A stretch of 47,595 nt of DNA, from the NCBI GenBank assembly GCA_905211485.1, contig CAJMAW010000005.1:1-47595 (forward strand). The letters are read 5' to 3'. The DNA comes from an uncultured Lentisphaeria bacterium (GTDB lineage: Bacteria; Verrucomicrobiota; Lentisphaeria; Victivallales; UBA1829). Each line of letters opens with the position of its first letter. Position 1 is the stretch's first letter. Shown piece after piece: positions 1 to 8,633 of this stretch. The translations under genes and the position numbers were made by a program. A model generated the notes under the pieces. It did not search any database, was not told where the DNA came from, and saw only the letters and a program-made list of their open reading frames with translations.

Positions 1-54
1 TATTACTGCCTTTGTGTAGGTCGAGCCTACGTCACAACCGCCAAAATATTTCAT
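1..54 (-). CDS. 2-hydroxyacyl-CoA dehydratase activator, N-terminal fragment
   Basis: Only the first 18 codons lie in the window; the gene runs off the left edge. The start is the ATG whose complement is at 52-54, preceded by a GGAGG ribosome binding site (complement at 63-67). The visible peptide begins MKYFGGCDVGSTYTKAVI, with the DxGST-x-TK phosphate-1 loop of the BadF/BadG/HgdC ASKHA ATPases. In that family a homodimeric [4Fe-4S] protein uses ATP hydrolysis to push one electron into the dehydratase. The position just downstream of both dehydratase subunits on the same strand supports the assignment. The fragment is short, so the call rests on this motif and the context. Confidence 0.75.
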   Translation of the reverse strand, partial: MKYFGGCDVGSTYTKAVI

Positions 55-103
55 TAGTGTTGCCTCCAATAAATAATTATTTAACTATACAAATTCGTTG
101 TTA

Positions 104-133
104 TGCCAACTCTCCGTTGCCGGAGAGTTGGCA
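104..133. repeat. Perfect 13-bp hairpin between the small membrane protein and the activator gene
   Basis: The arms at 104-116 and 121-133 are perfectly complementary around the loop TTGC. Neither strand has a clear T-run after the stem, so this is a weak candidate for a rho-independent terminator. An intercistronic processing or stability hairpin that sets the activator level relative to the dehydratase is an alternative. Confidence 0.6.
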
Positions 134-164
134 GTCGGTTTAAATTGTGTTTCTGATATCGGGA

Positions 165-377
165 TCAGACTTCATCGTACTTGTAGTCGGGGAACTTATC
201 CATGTCGTACGGCGTCTTGAGCATATCCTTGCGCTCCATGTTATCATAGTGGTTCTTAACAAACGGCTCAAAGACGTTGAACAGGAACTTACCGTCGAGA
301 TCAAAGAAAAATACGGCAAACAGTGCTGCATAGGCAACTGCGCCTACGCCAAGTGCTCTTTTAACAAACTTTTTCAT
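165..377 (-). CDS. Small single-pass membrane protein of the dehydratase operon
   Basis: A 70-residue protein starting MKKFVKRALGVG, with a basic N-terminus and one hydrophobic segment at about residues 9-26 (GVGAVAYAALFAVFFF). A soluble, charged, Tyr/Asp-rich tail follows, ending DYKYDEV. I do not recognise the family. It begins 18 bases after the larger dehydratase subunit, with an AGGAG-type ribosome binding site (complement near 385-391), and is co-directional with it, so it is probably in the same transcript. The role is unknown; a membrane-tethering or accessory role for the dehydratase is only inference from position. Confidence 0.6.
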   Translation of the reverse strand: MKKFVKRALGVGAVAYAALFAVFFFDLDGKFLFNVFEPFVKNHYDNMERKDMLKTPYDMDKFPDYKYDEV

Positions 378-395
378 ATTCTCTGCTCCTCCCTA

Positions 396-2003
396 TTACC
401 AGGTCATGTCGTCGTCGAGCTCGAGGAGAGAAGGATCCAGAGGCTCTTCGTGCATAACTGTGGTCATGTAGTCGTTTATGAGACGACGAATCTCGGCACG
501 GGAAACAGTGCGGCTGTCGGGCAGTGCGTGAGGAATCCAGAATGCGGGGATGTTCCTGTCACGGAACTCATCCTCGAACAGGCCGTGTACGCCCTGCATG
601 CCCTTGCACTGGAGCTGATCGTACATTGCGACCATGTCGCAGTTAAAGCGCTCCATGTAATCCCACAGCTCAAAGATGTGATTAATGCCGCCGACTGCCA
701 TACGGCGCATCGGAGCCCACATGTGGTACTGTGCGATATCCTCGAGCATGTTCTCGTAGCTGTCGGTGCGGATGGTCATATCGAACATGAGAGAGTCCAT
801 GTTGATGATAACATTCAGGCCCCAGGTGTTGTAAGCCCAGGTGCACCAGTTGGAGTAGTACAGCGGTGCGCAGGACCATGCGATGACTCTGTGGCGGGTG
901 TTGGGGAAGGTATTTGTCTTATTGCGGACGGCGCGCTCCATAATTTTACGGACATGACCGTCTACCTCGTGCCAGATAGGAAGATCGCCCATCTGGGACT
1001 GATAGATACGGTACAGTGCCTGTGCAACGCCGTTGATGGGGTAGTAATCGGTCTTTGCCGCAACCTCCCACTTCTCCCACTCGAACTTCTGAAGCTCGTT
1101 CTGACGCTCAATGTACTCGCACATGAGGTCAAAGTTCATGGGAACACCGGTCTGGTCTTCGATGAACTTCCAGCACTTCTCGATATCCTTCTGAACAAAC
1201 TGGTTTGCGAGGGGATCGTCGAAGATCATGGGCATCTGCAGAGCATACAGAGGCTTATCGTTGAACCAGTCCTGAAGAATAGCGGTACCGACGGAGCCGT
1301 CGCAGGCCTCGTTGCAGGTTATCATGAACGGGCTGTAGTCGGGAACATCGTCAAGGACGAAGAGGCCGGCCTCGGCCTGGCACATCGGGCAGGGGTCACC
1401 GGGCAGTCCGATGGACTGAACCGCGTCAATGTAGTTGTGGACGGTGTGAGAGTTAACGTGGCAGGTTACGAAGTACGGGATCATTTCCAGAGCAACTGCC
1501 TTAAACTTATCGCGCCAGCCGTAGAACATACCGCCCCATACGGTTTCCTTCATTGCCATGGTGTGATACCATGCATCATTCTTCTTGCCGCCGTGGAGTC
1601 TGGTGTCGGCATTGAACATTGCCATGAACTGATAGATGGTCGCGTTGACCATTGCGCGGTAGTGCCATGCCGAGCCGCGCAGAGCCTCGCCGCGCATACC
1701 CTCAAGGCCACGATCGAACCAGTGAAGAACGGGCAGATAGGTCTGGCCTACCCAACGGTAGCGCCATACGCCCTTTGCGAAGTTGACAAGGCCGCCGTAC
1801 TTCATTACGTCCATTACCATGTGCAGGTAGTTGTACATCCAAATGTTATGGAAGTAGTAGAAGGTGTCCTTCACGCCGCGCCACTCTCTGTGCTTGTAAA
1901 GGCCGGTCTTCGGGAGGTAATTTTCACCGAGGCGGCGACCGCCTTCTTCTGCGGTATGGGGCTTGCCATACCAAAAATCTTTTAATGCTTTCTTAAAATC
2001 CAT
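396..2003 (-). CDS. 2-hydroxyacyl-CoA dehydratase family subunit (large)
   Basis: A 535-residue protein of the HgdA/HgdB, BcrB/C, FldB/C superfamily. These enzymes eliminate water from (R)-2-hydroxyacyl-CoA through a ketyl radical, or reduce aryl-CoA, using [4Fe-4S] clusters. Cys candidates for cluster ligands are in PCPMC (about residue 207), TCNEAC (about 234), SCAPLYYSNWC (about 378) and LQCKG (about 470). It is longer than the usual subunit of about 400-480 residues, with extra sequence at the N-terminus rich in Trp and Tyr. It begins 2 bases after the stop of the next subunit, so the two are translationally coupled. No CoA-transferase or substrate-specific gene is visible, so the substrate cannot be named. 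Confidence 0.8.
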   Translation of the reverse strand: MDFKKALKDFWYGKPHTAEEGGRRLGENYLPKTGLYKHREWRGVKDTFYYFHNIWMYNYLHMVMDVMKYGGLVNFAKGVWRYRWVGQTYLPVLHWFDRGLEGMRGEALRGSAWHYRAMVNATIYQFMAMFNADTRLHGGKKNDAWYHTMAMKETVWGGMFYGWRDKFKAVALEMIPYFVTCHVNSHTVHNYIDAVQSIGLPGDPCPMCQAEAGLFVLDDVPDYSPFMITCNEACDGSVGTAILQDWFNDKPLYALQMPMIFDDPLANQFVQKDIEKCWKFIEDQTGVPMNFDLMCEYIERQNELQKFEWEKWEVAAKTDYYPINGVAQALYRIYQSQMGDLPIWHEVDGHVRKIMERAVRNKTNTFPNTRHRVIAWSCAPLYYSNWCTWAYNTWGLNVIINMDSLMFDMTIRTDSYENMLEDIAQYHMWAPMRRMAVGGINHIFELWDYMERFNCDMVAMYDQLQCKGMQGVHGLFEDEFRDRNIPAFWIPHALPDSRTVSRAEIRRLINDYMTTVMHEEPLDPSLLELDDDMTW

Positions 2004-2005
2004 AA

Positions 2006-3217
2006 TTACTTGCCCTCCTGAATCTTCTTGATCTCGACAGATTCAACGAATGCCTGGAAGCGGGTACGGAGCTGACCGGATGCGGTGTTTATGTACTCCT
2101 TCTCGATCGAGCATACGGGGATACCGAAGTCGCGCTTGAGGACGACAGTGTCAACAACGCGCTCATAGCTCCAATACTCGCAGAACTTGTTGGAGCAAAC
2201 AATGATGCCGTCTGCGTTGTATTCCTTGACGAGGTCTGCCAGACGCTGCTTTCTTGCACGCATTTCATCCTGAGGCATGAAGCGCGGGCAGTTGGAGGTC
2301 TTAAGATAATGCTTTGCGATAGCATAGAGGGGATCCTCGCCCTTCTCTACAACTATCGGCTGACGGGACTCGACTGCACCGTAGCAGTAACGGTCGCAAA
2401 CGACCTCTGCGCCGCAGCTTTCAATAAGCTTGGTGAAGTCGGGGTCGTCGTTCTCGCTTCCCGCGAGCACGACCTTGCAGCGGAACGGCCACTTCTCGTC
2501 GGGCTTACGTGTCTTCATTTCCTTCGCGGTCTCGCGCAGGTAGGGAAGGATGAGATACTTCGGGCATACCAGCGATACGAGCTGGATGACATGGAACTCA
2601 TAGCCGGTGATGGTCGGATTATCGAGCTTGCGGTAATCGCCTATCTCGTTTATGAGCTTGCAGACCTCATTGTGCTGCTTGATGGCTTCCTTGAGCGCCT
2701 TATCGGAAACATCGATTCCGAGATTGTCATGCAGCGTGGTCAGAACATGAGCCCTGAGCTGATCGCGGAAGTACTCATAGTCGTTTTCGGTGTTTTTGAA
2801 GGGAACGTCGGTGAACTCGCAGAAGAACTTGTCGTTCTGGATGACGTTCATGTCCTTGACGGAGTCAAGATGCTTGGGCTTAATGTGCTCCTGGAAGCGG
2901 CAGGTGACGGTGCAGGTCTCGGTCGCCATCTGTGCGTCGAGGAAGTTGAAGCCGCCTTCGAGTGCGCGCTCGAAAAGACTGCGGCCGTAGTGACATACGC
3001 GAGCGGACATATAGTAGGTCGCTATGTCGGGTGAGCTGCAGCGCGGTGCTCTCAGGCGAACCGAGAAGCAGCCGGGCAGGTCGAGAAGTACTTCAGGCAT
3101 GAAGTAGCAGGTATAGCCGATGGCGAATTTGCCCTCTGCCTTTGCCTGCTTAACCAACTCGTTGTTGGCCTCCTGAAGCAGGTTCTCAAAGTAAATCAGG
3201 TGCTTAAGGTCTCTCAC
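2006..3217 (-). CDS. 2-hydroxyacyl-CoA dehydratase family subunit (small)
   Basis: A 403-residue partner subunit of the same superfamily (HgdB/D-component type). It has typical N-terminal and middle Cys motifs: APRCSSPD (about residue 58), ARVCHYGRS (about 73), ETCTVTCRF (about 101), VCDRYCYG (about 275) and CSNKFCEYWSYE (about 345). The last resembles the conserved late Cys/Trp motif of the family. The start is a GTG (complement at 3215-3217) with a G-rich ribosome binding site just upstream. It is the first gene of a minus-strand operon with the large subunit, a small membrane protein and the activator, and a consensus promoter lies upstream. Confidence 0.85.
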   Translation of the reverse strand: MRDLKHLIYFENLLQEANNELVKQAKAEGKFAIGYTCYFMPEVLLDLPGCFSVRLRAPRCSSPDIATYYMSARVCHYGRSLFERALEGGFNFLDAQMATETCTVTCRFQEHIKPKHLDSVKDMNVIQNDKFFCEFTDVPFKNTENDYEYFRDQLRAHVLTTLHDNLGIDVSDKALKEAIKQHNEVCKLINEIGDYRKLDNPTITGYEFHVIQLVSLVCPKYLILPYLRETAKEMKTRKPDEKWPFRCKVVLAGSENDDPDFTKLIESCGAEVVCDRYCYGAVESRQPIVVEKGEDPLYAIAKHYLKTSNCPRFMPQDEMRARKQRLADLVKEYNADGIIVCSNKFCEYWSYERVVDTVVLKRDFGIPVCSIEKEYINTASGQLRTRFQAFVESVEIKKIQEGK

Positions 3218-3286
3218 GAATAACCCCCCATAAAAAATATTTTGCTGAGCCTATAAGGACATACTCTGCCCCTTATGTACCTATCT

Positions 3287-3315
3287 ATTTTAACAAAGCG
3301 TCATATTATTGTCAA
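3287..3315 (-). promoter_or_regulatory. Sigma-A promoter of the dehydratase operon
   Basis: On the minus strand TTGACA (complement at 3310-3315) is followed after 17 bases by TAAAAT (complement at 3287-3292). A 10-bp palindrome AATTGCAATT (3314-3323) overlaps the upstream edge of the -35 box. It could be an operator, but no regulator gene is adjacent. Confidence 0.75.
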
Positions 3316-3390
3316 TTGCAATTTGTCAGATAAATCAGCATTTAGTGCAAATTCCGCCTCGTTTTTGTTAGACATTTATATATAACGTGT

Positions 3391-4557
3391 CTAAACCGTG
3401 AAGTTAGTCAAAAATTTTTGAATAGTTAATGAACACGCTGTGCAGCTGCCCTGTATCATCTCCGGGCTTCCGCCGCCTCGGCCGGATATGCCCTCGTTTA
3501 TGCTTTTTGCCGCCTTTCGCAGGTCTGCAGTCCTGCTTCCGATGATGTAGCGATAGCCGCCCTCGTCGCTTCCGGAAAACGCTGCTGCGATACCGGAGCA
3601 CTTTTTCACCGCCTCATTCACGAGGGCTCTGAGCGCCGGCTCGTCCAAAATGCTGTCAAAAAGGCAGATGTTCCCCTCTGTCGGCTCGATCGAGCCGGCT
3701 CTCTGCCTTGCAAGCTCGCGGCACAGCTCTGTCGATCGGGTCTTCAGCTTTTCGTTTTCGCCCATCAGCCTTCGCACGGCGGCAGCGGTCTCATTGCGTT
3801 TTGCCGACAGGAGCATGGATATCTCCGTATTGTTTTCGCTGACGACTACTTCGTTGTCGTAAGCGTCAAGGCCGCAGAGCATGGTTATGCGCACGCCCTC
3901 CCCACCGCGGCGGCGACGCTCGGACGTAAGAATTCGCACCGTTCCGACCTCGGCCGTTGAGCTGACGTGCGGTGCACAGCAGGCGCAGATATCGGTGTTT
4001 TCTATCTCAACGATGCGCACGTTTTCCGTAAGCTCAAGCTTGCTGCGGTACTCAAGTGTTTTTAGCACCTCTTCGGGCGGAAACGTCGCCGTCACCTTGT
4101 AGTTTGCAGCGACAGCGTAATTTGCATCGCGCTCTATCTCCGAGAGCTGCTCCCAGCTGAGCTCGCCATCGAAATCTATCGTGACAACGTCGCTGCCCAT
4201 ATGGAAACCGACATTGTTGTATCCGTATTTCTTATGCACGAGCCCCGACACAATATGCTCGCCGGAGTGATTTTGCATCCTGCGGAAGCGCGTCTCCCAG
4301 TCGATGGCGCAATCGTAAGTACGGCCGGGCTCAATCTTACGGTTTACATAATGCAAGATTTCGCCGTTTTTCTCGTGCGTATCGAAAACACGCACATCAC
4401 CTATCATGCCGCTGTCGCCAGGCTGGCCGCCGCCCTCCGGAAAAAACGCCGTCCGGTCAAGGGTCACAAGGTATCTCTCTCCGTCCTTTTCGCAGGAGGT
4501 CACCGCTGCCGTAAAGGTCTTCATGTGGCTGTCGATATAGTAAAGCTTTTCAGTCAT
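3391..4557 (-). CDS. AlaX-like alanyl-tRNA editing protein with DHHA1-like C-terminus
   Basis: A 388-residue free-standing relative of the AlaRS editing domain, expected to hydrolyse mischarged Ser- or Gly-tRNA(Ala) in trans. The fold core carries the zinc/editing motifs HSGEH (HxxxH, about residue 93) and CCAPH (CxxxH, about 194), plus the family PEGGGQPGD loop near residue 40. A coiled region (about 245-300) leads to a C-terminal DHHA1-like domain ending in the glycine-rich GRGGGSPEMIQG motif. I chose ATG 4557 (MTEKLYY) because GGAG sits just upstream. The longer reading frame would add a Cys/Lys-rich extension that does not look like the family. The gene stands alone, divergent from the glucosyltransferase genes. 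Confidence 0.88.
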   Translation of the reverse strand: MTEKLYYIDSHMKTFTAAVTSCEKDGERYLVTLDRTAFFPEGGGQPGDSGMIGDVRVFDTHEKNGEILHYVNRKIEPGRTYDCAIDWETRFRRMQNHSGEHIVSGLVHKKYGYNNVGFHMGSDVVTIDFDGELSWEQLSEIERDANYAVAANYKVTATFPPEEVLKTLEYRSKLELTENVRIVEIENTDICACCAPHVSSTAEVGTVRILTSERRRRGGEGVRITMLCGLDAYDNEVVVSENNTEISMLLSAKRNETAAAVRRLMGENEKLKTRSTELCRELARQRAGSIEPTEGNICLFDSILDEPALRALVNEAVKKCSGIAAAFSGSDEGGYRYIIGSRTADLRKAAKSINEGISGRGGGSPEMIQGSCTACSLTIQKFLTNFTV

Positions 4558-4640
4558 TTCACTCGCTCCGTTTTGTTTTTTACGATAATAACATTTTATT
4601 GTGCATCTTTCAATCGGGCAGTACAATTTTTACAAAACGC

Positions 4641-4668
4641 TTGACATCATATCGGCCGCAGATATAAT
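4641..4668 (+). promoter_or_regulatory. Consensus sigma-A promoter of the gtr-like pair
   Basis: TTGACA (4641-4646), a 16-base spacer and TATAAT (4663-4668) form a nearly perfect promoter. Transcription would start near 4675-4677. That makes the upstream ATG at 4678 leaderless and favours the TTG start at 4738 for the first gene. Confidence 0.85.
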
Positions 4669-4737
4669 TAAAATGTTATGGTAGCTGAATTTCCGCTACT
4701 TTGCGTTTATATTTTACACCGAAAGGATGTTCTCTTT

Positions 4738-6300
4738 TTGAATAACAGCAGCTCCGAAAAAAGTCATACTCCCCTGGACTGCATCTCCGATATATGCAGA
4801 AAATATATAAGCCGCTTTGATGCTATCGTCTTCTCAAGTGCGTTTGTGCTCACGTTTTTGGTGCACATGTATACGTTTACGCACAAGTTTTTGAATCATG
4901 ACGATATCGGCGGTCTTTACTCCGGCGTAGATCTGCTCTCCTCGGGACGTTGGTTCCTGCATTTTGCCACCGGCATAAACGGCAATTTCAGCAGCTCGTG
5001 GCTCGGTGCGCTCTTCGGCGCTTTTTACCTTGCAGTCGCTGCCGTTCTCATTCTGCGCATGCTGCGCATAAGGCGCTTTGTGCCCACCGTACTGACTGCC
5101 GCCTGTCTTGTGGCCTTCCCCACCGTAACGTCCACCTACGCATATATGTTCTGCGCCGATCAGTATCTTCTCGCGCTTGCGCTGTCTGCAGCCGCAGCGT
5201 ATATGATAAGCCGTGAAAAGGTGCCGCTTATCATATTGGGCGGCGTCGTTATGTCGTTTTCGATGGGAATATACCAGGCATATTTCCCTCTGGCAGCCTC
5301 CCTGCTCGTCATTTACATGCTCATCGACGCGATAAATTCGCGTTTTGCAAGCTTTAAGGACTTCATAGTCACAGGGCTTAAATACTGCACCGGTCTTGCA
5401 ATAGGCATGATACTCTACTTTGTCATTCTGAAGATATGCCTCAAGATAAACAACGTAGAGCTCGTCGACTATCAGGGCATAAACTCCATGGGCATGGTCT
5501 CGCTCGGCGAGCTTATCGAGCGCATAAAGGCGGCATATATCTCCTTTCCCGAGTTTTATTTCAGCTCGCCAGTGTTCCACAGCTTTTTCAAATACATCGT
5601 TATCGCGTCGTTCGCTTTCGATATCATGGCCCTTGCTCTTATAATAAAGCAGCGCAGACTTTACAAAAGCGGCGCCGCGATCGCCGAAACAGTCATTCTC
5701 CTTGTGCTGCTGCCGCTGGCCTGCGACCTTGTCTACGTTATGGCCGGCATGTTCACCGTTCACCTGGTCATGCTCTTCCCGCGCGTGCTGCCGCTTATAC
5801 TGCCAGCCGTTTTAGCTTCTAATATTGATTTTTCCATTTCCGGAGCAAAAGGCGCCGGAACAATCGCTCTTACCTGTGCGCTGCTGCTCAGCCAATTTGC
5901 CTGTGCGTACGAGTTCCTGCTTATAGACAACCGCGCATATTTCGACATGGATCTGACATATGAAAACACCTACGCGTTTATGACAAAGCTCACCGCAAAG
6001 ATCGAGCTTCAGGAGGGCTTTACCGAGGACACACCCGTTGCACTTATCGGCAAGGCCGACATGGGCAGCGTCATACCTCAGTCGTCAATGACCGGAGTTT
6101 TCACCGGCAACAGCGCAGCCAATATGTACACTCGACCCCAGTTCCTCTCGTATTTTCTGGCATCAAGCTATGTCTATGCCGATGACGACACTGTCGAGCA
6201 AATAACCCAAAGCGAGGAATTCAAGAGCATGCCCTGCTACCCGAACGAGGGCTCGATAAAGACGATAGACGGCGTCATAGTCGTAAAATTCTCCGACTGA
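4738..6300 (+). CDS. GtrII-like membrane glucosyltransferase
   Basis: A polytopic membrane protein of about 520 residues, with about 10-11 hydrophobic segments between residue 30 and 400 and a C-terminal soluble tail. It resembles the GtrII/GtrIII glucosyltransferase family, which moves glucose from a polyprenyl-phosphate donor to a surface glycan on the outer membrane face. The HDD motif in the first loop (KFLNHDDIGG) resembles the acidic catalytic site of GT-C enzymes. I chose the TTG at 4738 because AAAGGA lies 10 bases upstream and the promoter would make an ATG at 4678 leaderless. The next gene encodes the matching GtrB-type enzyme that makes the lipid-linked donor. Confidence 0.75.
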   Translation: MNNSSSEKSHTPLDCISDICRKYISRFDAIVFSSAFVLTFLVHMYTFTHKFLNHDDIGGLYSGVDLLSSGRWFLHFATGINGNFSSSWLGALFGAFYLAVAAVLILRMLRIRRFVPTVLTAACLVAFPTVTSTYAYMFCADQYLLALALSAAAAYMISREKVPLIILGGVVMSFSMGIYQAYFPLAASLLVIYMLIDAINSRFASFKDFIVTGLKYCTGLAIGMILYFVILKICLKINNVELVDYQGINSMGMVSLGELIERIKAAYISFPEFYFSSPVFHSFFKYIVIASFAFDIMALALIIKQRRLYKSGAAIAETVILLVLLPLACDLVYVMAGMFTVHLVMLFPRVLPLILPAVLASNIDFSISGAKGAGTIALTCALLLSQFACAYEFLLIDNRAYFDMDLTYENTYAFMTKLTAKIELQEGFTEDTPVALIGKADMGSVIPQSSMTGVFTGNSAANMYTRPQFLSYFLASSYVYADDDTVEQITQSEEFKSMPCYPNEGSIKTIDGVIVVKFSD

Positions 6301-6320
6301 TATTTTTTACGAGGTGCAAC

Positions 6321-7247
6321 ATGCTTTCAATTATAGTTCCTGCATACAACGAAGAACAGATGATCCCCATAACAGAGCGCACGATCTCCGAGCTGATGGA
6401 GAAGGAGAACATACCCTATGAGCTCATGTTCGTAAATGACGGCTCAAAAGACGGCACCTGGCGCGAGATATGCACCGCTGCGGAGAAAAACGTCAATGTG
6501 GTCGGCGTGAACTTCAGCCGCAATTTCGGTAAGGAGGCCGCCATGTTCGCAGGGCTTGAAAAGGCCTCCGGCGACTGCTGCGTTATAATCGACTGCGACC
6601 TTCAGCATCCTCCCGAAAAGATAGTGGAAATGTACAGGCTCTGGCAGGAGGGCTACGAGGTAGTCGAGGGCGTAAAGGAGGATCGCGGCCGCGAAAGCGC
6701 ACTGCACGGCTTCTTCTCAAACGCATTTTACGGCATCATAAGCAGGGTCACTGGCTTTGACATGTCCAATTCATCCGACTTCAAGCTCCTTGACCGCAAG
6801 GTCGTGGATACGCTCAATCAGATGAAGGAGCGAAATGTTTTCTTCCGGGCTCTTTCGTTCTGGGTCGGCTTTAAGAAAACGACCGTATCGTATTCCGTGC
6901 GCGAGCGCGTTGCCGGCGAGTCGAAATGGAGCACACGTGCGCTTTTCAAATACGCCATAACGAATATCGCCTCATTTTCGGGCTTTCCCATGCAGATCGT
7001 TACCATACTGGGCTACATCATGTTCGTTGTTTCCGTGGTGCTCGGCGTGATCGCACTGTATCAAAAGATCGCAGGCTACGCCCTGAGCGGCTTTACAACG
7101 GTCATAATAATACTGCTGTTCGGCTTCAGCATAATCATGATGAGCCTCGGCATCATCGGCCTTTACATCTCAAAGATCTATGTTGAATGTCAGGGGCGGC
7201 CGAGATACATCATTTCCTCCGTCTGTGACGGCAAAAGCGGCAAATGA
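6321..7247 (+). CDS. GtrB-like polyprenyl-phosphate glycosyltransferase (GT2)
   Basis: A 308-residue enzyme of the DPM1/GtrB/ArnC family: an N-terminal GT-A domain, then two C-terminal membrane helices (about residues 225-250 and 260-285). Motifs visible are SIIVPAYNEE at the N-terminus, the VNDGSKDGT loop, the metal-binding CDLQHPPE (a DxD-like Asp pair) and SDFKLLDRKV. It should move a sugar from a nucleotide donor to undecaprenyl phosphate on the cytoplasmic face. It starts 20 bases after the GtrII-like gene with a GAGGT ribosome binding site. The two form a flippase-less gtr pair; the sugar identity (glucose) is inferred from the neighbour. Confidence 0.9.
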   Translation: MLSIIVPAYNEEQMIPITERTISELMEKENIPYELMFVNDGSKDGTWREICTAAEKNVNVVGVNFSRNFGKEAAMFAGLEKASGDCCVIIDCDLQHPPEKIVEMYRLWQEGYEVVEGVKEDRGRESALHGFFSNAFYGIISRVTGFDMSNSSDFKLLDRKVVDTLNQMKERNVFFRALSFWVGFKKTTVSYSVRERVAGESKWSTRALFKYAITNIASFSGFPMQIVTILGYIMFVVSVVLGVIALYQKIAGYALSGFTTVIIILLFGFSIIMMSLGIIGLYISKIYVECQGRPRYIISSVCDGKSGK

Positions 7248-7259
7248 TCAAAATATTTT

Positions 7260-7296
7260 GCTCCCGCATGCTTCGGCAGGCGGGAGCTCATTTTTT
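7260..7296 (+). terminator. Rho-independent terminator after the gtr-like pair
   Basis: A GCTCCCGC/GCGGGAGC stem with an inner GC pair and a TTCG loop (7260-7287) is followed by a six-T run on the plus strand. The polymerase gene converges on it and stops at 7296, so it may serve both genes. Confidence 0.85.
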
Positions 7297-8513
7297 CAAT
7301 CGGGCAATGAGCAAAAAGCCAAATTCGCCGCAGCGGGATCGCCCAGAAGGCAGGCGCGCTGTATGCTCTCCGCGCCGTACTTTGCGCGGATGCCGTCCAC
7401 GGCGGCATCGATGCTGCGCTGCTTATTCAAGTTAACATAATCTATAAATATGTCAATTTGCTCATCCTCATCTGCGTGCACCAGCTCAAGCGCACGCAGT
7501 CCGATACTGTGCAGTGGAGAGGAAAAGTCGTGGCTTTGACGCACGAGCTCAAGGCCGAATGCCGAAAGAGACACTGTCACATCGGTCGCATATCTCAGGC
7601 GCATTCTGTGCGTCGTCCATTTAAGCTCCTCGGATCTGAGCGCCACCTCGACCGTACGGCAGCGAAGCTTCTGCCTTCGCAGGCGCGCTGACACGCTTTC
7701 GGCCAGCATCAGCAGCGTCTCGCGTGCCTGACGCTCCGTTTCGATGTTTCGGGCAAGAGTAACGCTGTTGCCGACAGACTGCGGCGGCTCTTCCTCGCCC
7801 GCTCTGCGCACGCGTGAATCATCCAGCCCGTTTGCGTACCGCCAAAGCACCGTGCCGCCCTTTCCGAAGCGCAGGCGCAAAAGCTCGGGATCGGTGCGTG
7901 CGAGCTCGCCGATGGTCTGTATGCCCATGCGCGCAAGCTCAAGGTGTGTGCTGCGTCCGACCATGAGCATATCCGAGGCCGGAAGCCCCCAGACCATGCT
8001 CCTGAAATGCTCTCTGTCGATGACCGTCACGGCGTCGGGCTTTTTGTAGTCCGAGCCGAGCTTGGCCAGCACCTTGTTCCACGATACGCCGACGCTGACG
8101 GTGAGCCCCGTCTCGTTTTTGACTCTGCGGCGTATCTCGTCCGCGGTCCTGCGCGGATCGGGACAGGCAAGGCAGTTCGTTATGTCCAGCCAGCTCTCAT
8201 CTATACCGAACGGCTCGCACAGGTCGGTGTACTCGGCGTATATTTCGCGCACCATCTCAGAATATTTTGCGTAGCGATCAAAATGCGGCTCGACGATCCG
8301 GAGCTCCGGGCACAGCTGCCGCGCCTGCCATATCGCCATACCGGTCTTGACCCCGGCGCGCTTTGCCGTCTCGTCCTTTGCGAGCACTATTCCGTGCCGC
8401 GCCTCCTGCGAGCCGCACACGGCAAACGGTCTGCCCTCAAGAGACGGCCTGTAGAGCCGCTCGACGCTTGCATAGCACGAATTTATGTCCGAATGAAGTA
8501 TCACCCTGTCCAC
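7296..8513 (-). CDS. dinB: Y-family DNA polymerase (DinB/ImpB type)
   Basis: A translesion DNA polymerase of about 405 residues. The palm begins with VILHSDINSCYASVE (first catalytic Asp and the YASVE motif). GIDESWLD (about residue 103) provides the second acidic pair. A helix-hairpin-helix segment (GIQTIGELA) and a little-finger domain follow. The GTG at 8513 fits best: GGAG is 9 bases upstream and the N-terminus then aligns with the family. Two ATGs at 8522 and 8519 sit too close to the GGAG. The C-terminus lacks an obvious beta-clamp motif. The gene is divergent from a LexA-like repressor and its promoter overlaps an inverted repeat, so damage-inducible control by that repressor is likely. 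Confidence 0.88.
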   Translation of the reverse strand: MDRVILHSDINSCYASVERLYRPSLEGRPFAVCGSQEARHGIVLAKDETAKRAGVKTGMAIWQARQLCPELRIVEPHFDRYAKYSEMVREIYAEYTDLCEPFGIDESWLDITNCLACPDPRRTADEIRRRVKNETGLTVSVGVSWNKVLAKLGSDYKKPDAVTVIDREHFRSMVWGLPASDMLMVGRSTHLELARMGIQTIGELARTDPELLRLRFGKGGTVLWRYANGLDDSRVRRAGEEEPPQSVGNSVTLARNIETERQARETLLMLAESVSARLRRQKLRCRTVEVALRSEELKWTTHRMRLRYATDVTVSLSAFGLELVRQSHDFSSPLHSIGLRALELVHADEDEQIDIFIDYVNLNKQRSIDAAVDGIRAKYGAESIQRACLLGDPAAANLAFCSLPD

Positions 8514-8544
8514 GTGCATCATCTCCGTTTAAGATAATGCATCC

Positions 8545-8576
8545 ATTATACATCTCTGTTCAGGATATGTAAACAG
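8545..8576 (-). promoter_or_regulatory. dinB promoter overlapped by a candidate LexA-like operator
   Basis: On the minus strand TTTACA (complement at 8568-8573), a 17-base spacer and TATAAT (complement at 8545-8550) form the promoter. A 21-bp imperfect inverted repeat with CTGTT/AACAG arms (8556-8576) covers the -35 box and half of the spacer. That is where a repressor would block RNA polymerase. Confidence 0.65.
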
Positions 8577-8604
8577 GTGTTTTTATCTTTTTCAGAGATT
8601 ATGC

Positions 8605-8633
8605 TTGATTTTTATATCGTCATACTATATACT
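8605..8633 (+). promoter_or_regulatory. Promoter of the LexA-like repressor gene
   Basis: TTGATT (8605-8610), a 17-base spacer and TATACT (8628-8633) precede the gene, with AGGAGG at 8651-8656. An 8-bp palindrome ACTGCAGT (8631-8638) overlaps the -10 box; its role is unknown. Confidence 0.65.

Noticed and set aside
147..1985. Long plus-strand open frame of 612 codons opposite the dehydratase subunit
   Set aside because: It is the antisense of a clear dehydratase gene, has no domain I recognise, and is open only because of codon bias.
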